This document shows positions 23,810 to 27,541 of a DNA stretch of 27,541 bases, piece after piece. The DNA is taken from positions 1-27,541 of IMG/VR virus record IMGVR_UViG_3300037087_000095. One strand, given 5' to 3'. The notes under the pieces are model-generated. The model was not told where the DNA came from. It did not search any database and was given only the letters and a program-made list of their open reading frames with translations. Origin of the DNA: a virus. Every line of letters starts with the position of its first letter. Positions within the stretch are counted from its first letter, which is position 1. Position numbers and translations under genes: made by a program.

Positions 23810-24058
23810 ATGAGCCTTCCCTACCTTGCTGATTATTACCGCCTTTTCCCGGTTGACATTAATTTAGGAGCAACAGTCCTTAGAGACTTTTCAAGTGATG
23901 ATATTCAATATGTCGGAGTAGCCCAAAAGTGGAACGCTGATACTTCTAAAGCAATTTGGTGGATCATTAAATATACGATGTCCGGCGGTCAACCAATCCA
24001 GGATCAAGTTTCACCTCCAAATCAAATTTGGAATAACAGAGGAATCATTTTCCCGTGA
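23810..24058 (+). CDS. Hypothetical protein, 82 residues
   Basis: The soluble-looking product has the pattern IQYVGVAQKWNADTSKAIWWIIKYT, resembling small proteins found near fibre genes of podoviruses, where a beta-strand pair ends in a variable loop. No function is established. It starts three bases after the previous stop and ends in a GTGA overlap with the fibre gene, so it is likely co-translated with it. Confidence 0.6.
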   Translation: MSLPYLADYYRLFPVDINLGATVLRDFSSDDIQYVGVAQKWNADTSKAIWWIIKYTMSGGQPIQDQVSPPNQIWNNRGIIFP

Positions 24059-25467
24059 AGAGATTTATTCCGATCCTTTTCCTTTTCTCTTTTTGCCAAG
24101 CTAACGCAACATCTCCTATTTGTGGAAAATTAGCTGTTAATCCAGATACAGGATATCGGGATTGTGTCGGGATTTCTGTTTCTTCCGATACTCTTCCTTC
24201 TGGTTCAACCCAATATATCCAAAACGGATCTTCCTATCAAACCGGCGCCACGGCAAATATCCTCAGTCTAATCACTCAGGGAACCATCCAAGCCCTTGGA
24301 AACTTGTATGTCGGGAATTATACGTCTGGGATCTATCCGTACATTGTTGGAGCGGCCGCCAATGGGAGCCTATTTTTAAATGGCGGGGCTTCCGGGTCTT
24401 CTGCTTTTTGGTTCAGGGAAGGTGGTTCGAATAAAGCCAAGTTTGGGGGGAATGGTTTAGCCGGCTGTTATTCGATGGACGTTTCGACTCCCGGATTTTC
24501 TTCAACAATGTTGGCTCCTCCAAAGCGAATCATGGTCGACACGATCAGCGAAGCCGTCACAATCAACCCGCAGAACGCCGGGTTTCAAGTCACGACGTCC
24601 TCCATCACGTTTTTAAACCAAGATTCCGGCGGCGTCATCATCCCTCACTCTTCAATGGATTGGAAAACACCTTATCGGATGACCTTCTCGACCGGAGTTG
24701 TAGCTCCCATGTTTTACGGCCTTGGAACCGGACTCACCGACTTGGTTCCCTACGTCGGAGCCACGACGAACGTTAATCTGGGACTGTACAGCATAACGGG
24801 AGCCTTAATAACCGCGACAGATAAATTTTCAAATCCATTAACTGGTCATGGTACTTACGACGGATTTGCTACTCAATATTACATCCCGTTTGGTCATTAT
24901 TTGATCCAGGCGGCGGCCAGGCATGATCCGTGGTTCTGTTATTTGGCGGGAGTCTATCAGCCGGGAGATACGAGTGGTTATGGTTTGTATGCTGGGGATG
25001 GAACACGTTACGTCTATTTAGCAGACGGAACCTACGCCGTCAATGCGACTGGGCCAAGTTTATTTAGTGGGAACGTCAATTCGACAGGAACGATAACCGG
25101 AACATCCTTAATAAAATCTGGCGGCACCTCCTCTCAATTTCTTAAAGCGGACGGGACGGTGGATAGTTCGGTCTACCTCACAGCTATTCCCAATGACACC
25201 TACGTTGCAGTATCTGGAAACTATTCCATACTAACTACGGACAATTTTATTGCCGCTAGTGGTACGGGGACAGATACTTTGCCTACTGCGGTGGGAGTTA
25301 CAGGAAAATCCTACACAATTAAGAACGTCGGAACTGGGGTCATCACCATAGCCACCACTTCTGCTCAGACGATTGACGGTGTTACTACCTACGTCATCCG
25401 AACCACAAACAGCGGAATCACAGTTTTATCTAACGGGGCCAACTGGCTCATAAAGGCGGTGGTCTAA
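24055..25467 (+). CDS. Tail fibre-like protein with signal peptide
   Basis: The 470-residue product starts at GTG 24055 (GTGA overlap) with a signal-peptide-like N-terminus (MKRFIPILFLFSFCQANA). The body has fibre-like sequence: QYIQNGSSYQTGATANILS, VPYVGATTNVNLGLYSIT, and SLIKSGGTSSQFLKADGTV, motifs that recur in trimeric phage fibres. The C-terminal 90 residues (VAVSGNYSILTTDNFIAASG to the final NWLIKAVV) form a domain seen at fibre ends. Receptor binding is the expected job. The signal peptide is unexpected for a virion protein, because fibres normally assemble in the cytoplasm. Confidence 0.8.
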   Translation: MKRFIPILFLFSFCQANATSPICGKLAVNPDTGYRDCVGISVSSDTLPSGSTQYIQNGSSYQTGATANILSLITQGTIQALGNLYVGNYTSGIYPYIVGAAANGSLFLNGGASGSSAFWFREGGSNKAKFGGNGLAGCYSMDVSTPGFSSTMLAPPKRIMVDTISEAVTINPQNAGFQVTTSSITFLNQDSGGVIIPHSSMDWKTPYRMTFSTGVVAPMFYGLGTGLTDLVPYVGATTNVNLGLYSITGALITATDKFSNPLTGHGTYDGFATQYYIPFGHYLIQAAARHDPWFCYLAGVYQPGDTSGYGLYAGDGTRYVYLADGTYAVNATGPSLFSGNVNSTGTITGTSLIKSGGTSSQFLKADGTVDSSVYLTAIPNDTYVAVSGNYSILTTDNFIAASGTGTDTLPTAVGVTGKSYTIKNVGTGVITIATTSAQTIDGVTTYVIRTTNSGITVLSNGANWLIKAVV

Positions 25468-25919
25468 TGCCAGTCTCTAAACCTGCGGGTATAGTTCCGG
25501 TCGGAGGAGTAATAGCGTGGCTTAAATCTTTGACCAATACTCCCACATTACCAAGCGAGTGGTTGGAATGTAATGGTCAGGCCCTAACTGGTGGTAGTGC
25601 AGACGCACAGAGCGTTTATAATGGCGGAACAATACCAAACCTTAATGGTGCGAGTAGCGGAACAAAGAGATTTTTAAGGGGTTCGGCTACTTCTGGCGGA
25701 TCGGCAGATAATGAAAGTCATTCTCATAGTGTTGATGGGTCAAGTGCAGTTAGCCCTGATACTATAATTTCAGTAACTCCTGATATATGTCTGGGAACTA
25801 TTGAGGCGTGGGGAACAAGTTCTTGTAGCGGGGGTAATGGAAGTTTTAGTGTAAACACAGGTAGCGCATCAAGCCTTCCATCATATTATGAGGTTGTGTG
25901 GATTTTACGTATCAAGTAA
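25467..25919 (+). CDS. Tail-collar-like fibre tip protein
   Basis: The 150-residue product has the tail collar pattern: VGGVIAWLKSLTNTP, LPSEWLECNGQ, then IPNLNG, RFLRGS, SHSHSV and the closing SYYEVVWILRIK. Such domains sit at fibre or tail tips and contact the host surface. Its ATG overlaps the last base of the fibre stop (TAATG), so the two are probably made together and may be subunits of one fibre. A Gly/Ser-rich middle region is the likely variable surface. Confidence 0.8.
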   Translation: MPVSKPAGIVPVGGVIAWLKSLTNTPTLPSEWLECNGQALTGGSADAQSVYNGGTIPNLNGASSGTKRFLRGSATSGGSADNESHSHSVDGSSAVSPDTIISVTPDICLGTIEAWGTSSCSGGNGSFSVNTGSASSLPSYYEVVWILRIK

Positions 25920-25935
25920 TATGTGTATGGTTATA

Positions 25936-26475
25936 TTAAATAGTCCAATGTTTATTGGTGATTATAAGATGAATTGTGGGAACAGAAACATGAAACATTT
26001 CAGCCAAATTTTTCATAAATATCTTTCTATGATTTCTTCCAAATCTATTGGAGATACCATTGATTGGCTTTTTGTAAAGAGTTCTAATTTTATCAACTTG
26101 TTTTTGCGTAAGTTTCGCCCTTGCATTTTTTTCACCAATACAAGAACGCCTTTTTTTAGCCATATCTTTAAGATTATCGGTATTAGTTCCAAGCCAAAGA
26201 TGAGAAGGATTAACACACAAAGGATTGTCGCATTTATGAAGAACACACATTCCTTTTGGAATAGGACCATTGTGGATTTCCCAAGACAGTCTATGGGCGG
26301 CAACAAATCCTTGTCCTCTATACCCAATACCAATCTTGCCATAACCTTGAATATTAGTAGACGCAGTCCACAACCAACAAGACTTAGTTTTTTTAACTTT
26401 AGACCAAAATCTTTTTTCAAGCGGAATGGGTTTAGGCCCACCACCTACTCCTTGACCAATATGTTTTTTAGTCAT
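25936..26475 (-). CDS. HNH endonuclease on the minus strand
   Basis: The 179-residue product has an HNH core: SCWLWTAS, GYGKIGIG, AAHRLSWEIHNG, VLHKCDNPLCVNPSHLWLG and TNTDNLKDMAKKRR. A C-terminal segment follows (KNARAKLTQKQVDKIRTLY and NLAEMFHVSVPTIHLII) that resembles a helix-turn-helix for target recognition. This is the layout of free-standing homing endonucleases. It runs against the surrounding operon, with GGAGG six bases before its ATG and a perfect consensus promoter just upstream. It differs in sequence from the HNH at 11078, so it is not a recent copy. Confidence 0.9.
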   Translation of the reverse strand: MTKKHIGQGVGGGPKPIPLEKRFWSKVKKTKSCWLWTASTNIQGYGKIGIGYRGQGFVAAHRLSWEIHNGPIPKGMCVLHKCDNPLCVNPSHLWLGTNTDNLKDMAKKRRSCIGEKNARAKLTQKQVDKIRTLYKKPINGISNRFGRNHRKIFMKNLAEMFHVSVPTIHLIITNKHWTI

Positions 26476-26493
26476 TTTGCACCTCCAAGAAAT

Positions 26494-26522
26494 ATTATAC
26501 TGTATGGATAAGGATATGTCAA
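26494..26522 (-). promoter_or_regulatory. Perfect sigma-70 promoter for the HNH gene
   Basis: Read on the minus strand, TTGACA (26517-26522) and TATAAT (26494-26499) match the sigma-70 consensus at all twelve positions, with the ideal 17-base spacer. Transcription would begin close to 26487, only a dozen bases before the start codon, with GGAGG in between. It should be active with host RNA polymerase early in infection or when the phage genome is otherwise silent. Confidence 0.88.
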
Positions 26523-26541
26523 GTAATAAAATAAGGATAAA

Positions 26542-27087
26542 ATGATACCCATATTCGTTCCATTAAAGGATGGTGAGGCAATAATGCCCGAAGTCATGCA
26601 GGGTGTTTTAACCCAGAGTTTGGGATGCTGTATCATACCTATAACCTCTAAGGGTGAAGTAGTCTATCGGGAAACTAACCGCATAAACAATCTATTAAGA
26701 GCTTTGGCATTGAACAAGACAGATAGGTTTATTCTTATGGATTCAGATGTAGCAATCGGCAATCCTATGATGATTGAGGAGATGCTGAACGACAAGACTA
26801 ATATGGATAAAGACATTATCTCTGTTACTACGAAGAAGGAAATGGTGACTAAATGTCGTCATATTCCCCATTCACTCATGCTTATCAAGGGCATTATGTT
26901 GACTAAGTTTGTAGATTATCTGGAGAAATTGAACATAGACCCTGTAGTAGACGATGACAGGCATTGTTCTCTGTGTCATTTCTTCAGAGATAAAGGTGAC
27001 AGCACGATGTTTTTACAGAACGATAAAAATTGCGAAATAAAAAGACTTGATTTAACAAAGGAGCAAACAAATGGGCATACTTGTTGA
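26542..27087 (+). CDS. Putative small GT-A glycosyltransferase
   Basis: The 181-residue product has TDRFILMDSDVAIGNP around residues 60-75, where DSD is placed like the DxD metal- and sugar-nucleotide-binding motif of GT-A fold glycosyltransferases. The N-terminal IPIFVPLKDGE and the following conserved MIEEML fit a family 2-like half domain. Downstream is a short acidic motif (VVDDDRHC) and a CSLC pair. It is shorter than most such enzymes. It might modify host surface sugars or DNA, but the substrate is unknown. AAGGAT lies nine bases before the ATG. Confidence 0.6.
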   Translation: MIPIFVPLKDGEAIMPEVMQGVLTQSLGCCIIPITSKGEVVYRETNRINNLLRALALNKTDRFILMDSDVAIGNPMMIEEMLNDKTNMDKDIISVTTKKEMVTKCRHIPHSLMLIKGIMLTKFVDYLEKLNIDPVVDDDRHCSLCHFFRDKGDSTMFLQNDKNCEIKRLDLTKEQTNGHTC

Positions 27088-27247
27088 AAAAGTATCGGAT
27101 ACAGCGGTAAAAATTACAGATAATAATACAAGGGTTTCGGAGGTTACTTTAAAAGCTCTTTATCAACAACAGGCTATGTTTACAGACAGACTTTCGGATA
27201 TTAGCGAAAAGATAAAACAGGCAGAGGCATTGGGGATAAAACAATAG
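27071..27247 (+). CDS. 58-residue coiled-coil protein, possibly frameshifted
   Basis: The ATG has AAGGAG about eight bases upstream and overlaps the glycosyltransferase gene by 17 bases. The product (RVSEVTLKALYQQQAMFTDR, then ISEKIKQAEALG) is a charged helix likely to form a coiled coil. It stops at TAG 27245-27247. Moving to the -1 frame at the GGGG near 27232-27235 allows reading on as DKTIDDVNAKLALIENK to a TAG at 27286-27288, which continues the heptad-like character. The real product may therefore be about 72 residues. Confidence 0.55.
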   Translation: MGILVEKVSDTAVKITDNNTRVSEVTLKALYQQQAMFTDRLSDISEKIKQAEALGIKQ

Positions 27248-27288
27248 ACGATGTTAATGCGAAGTTAGCGTTAATAGAAAATAAATAG

Positions 27289-27384
27289 GACGTTCGAGGG
27301 AACCATCGAGGATAATGGGGTGTTTAAAAAACATCCACATAGAGGCATGTTAAATGACCAACCAATCTGAAAACAGGAGAAAAT
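27289..27384. other. Short gap without a confident gene
   Basis: Only very short frames occur here, for example a 12-codon frame starting at ATG 27316 and a 16-codon frame from GTG 27321. No terminator or promoter is convincing. I see nothing that can be annotated beyond the AGGAG ribosome site (about 27375-27379) of the next gene. Confidence 0.5.
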
Positions 27385-27510
27385 ATGGAATTAAAAGAAC
27401 TGTATGCGATGTATGGAAAATTGATCGTTGAGTTTGAAATTCTTCAAAATAAGATTCAAGAAGTAAAAAAACAGATAGCTTCTGAATTAAATAAACCAAA
27501 GGAACAATGA
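27385..27510 (+). CDS. 41-residue coiled-coil protein
   Basis: AGGAG lies about six bases before the ATG. The product (MELKELYAMYGKLIVEFEI, then LQNKIQEVKKQIASEL) shows heptad-like hydrophobic spacing typical of a short coiled coil. The stop overlaps the next ATG (ATGA). No family is recognised. It resembles its upstream neighbour in being a small charged helix. Confidence 0.55.
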   Translation: MELKELYAMYGKLIVEFEILQNKIQEVKKQIASELNKPKEQ

Positions 27511-27541
27511 TAGACAAATTTGAAAATAGACGAAAAGAAGA
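27507..27541 (+). CDS. Partial gene cut by window end
   Basis: An ATG overlapping the previous stop opens a frame (MIDKFENRRKE) that continues past the last base. Only 11 residues are visible, so no product can be named. The ATGA coupling and absence of a stop support it as a real gene start. Confidence 0.4.
   Translation, partial: MIDKFENRRKE

Noticed and set aside
25467-25919. Diversity-generating retroelement, as in BPP-1 relatives
   Set aside because: No reverse transcriptase, no template repeat and no matching variable repeat are visible in the window.
26496-26501. TATACT on the plus strand as a -10 for the glycosyltransferase gene
   Set aside because: No suitable -35 lies at the proper distance; the hexamer is a by-product of the minus-strand TATAAT.
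25888-26511. Plus-strand open frame across the HNH locus
   Set aside because: It is the complement of the well-supported minus-strand HNH gene and lacks a ribosome site.
1-27541. CRISPR arrays, insertion sequences, integrase or attachment sites
   Set aside because: No regularly spaced repeats, transposase, recombinase motif or terminal inverted repeats were seen.

Overview
This window looks like a large part of the genome of an uncultured short-tailed (podovirus-like) double-stranded DNA phage. The evidence is a nearly continuous, mostly plus-strand operon in recognisable virion order: small terminase, large terminase, portal, Bbp19-like protein, scaffold, major capsid, Bbp16-like capsid cement, tail tubular protein A, tail tubular protein B, three internal/ejection proteins and a T7-gp17-like fibre adaptor. 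The head genes (Bbp16/Bbp17/Bbp19 type) recall Bordetella phage BPP-1 relatives. The ejection proteins follow the T7 gp14-gp15-gp16 order. No integrase, repressor, polymerase or tRNA gene is visible. The host cannot be identified; standard Shine-Dalgarno sites and Sec-type signal peptides fit a bacterial, probably diderm, host. The window is cut out of a longer molecule at both ends.

Layout. 1-1359: tightly packed small unknown genes, including an exported one, a zinc-ribbon-like one and a 56-residue helix-turn-helix candidate. 1360-1577: an intergenic regulatory module with two phased TTCCCAA boxes, a possible promoter, a structured leader and a clear intrinsic terminator. 1578-9637: packaging and head genes, interspersed with a GNAT-like acetyltransferase, a histidine phosphatase and several tiny genes. 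9638-21438: connector, tail tubular and ejection genes, with an HNH endonuclease between the two tail tubular genes. The last protein has 1,611 residues and carries an HELGH zinc-metallopeptidase segment. 21439-21547: a second regulatory module resembling the first. 21548-25919: fibre adaptor, small exported or membrane proteins, a holin candidate, a fibre and a collar-like tip. 25936-26541: a minus-strand HNH endonuclease with its own perfect consensus promoter. 26542-27541: a putative small glycosyltransferase and short coiled-coil genes, one apparently frameshifted.

The strongest unexplained signals are four. First, the two related intergenic modules at 1361-1532 and 21442-21556, which precede the head/tail block and the fibre block and share phased boxes and a hairpin with an A(A/G)TTTTAT loop. 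Second, the cluster of signal-peptide proteins around the fibre genes. Third, the metallopeptidase inside the ejection protein. Fourth, the self-transcribed antisense homing endonuclease. All functions are inferred from reading the sequence; no database search was run.
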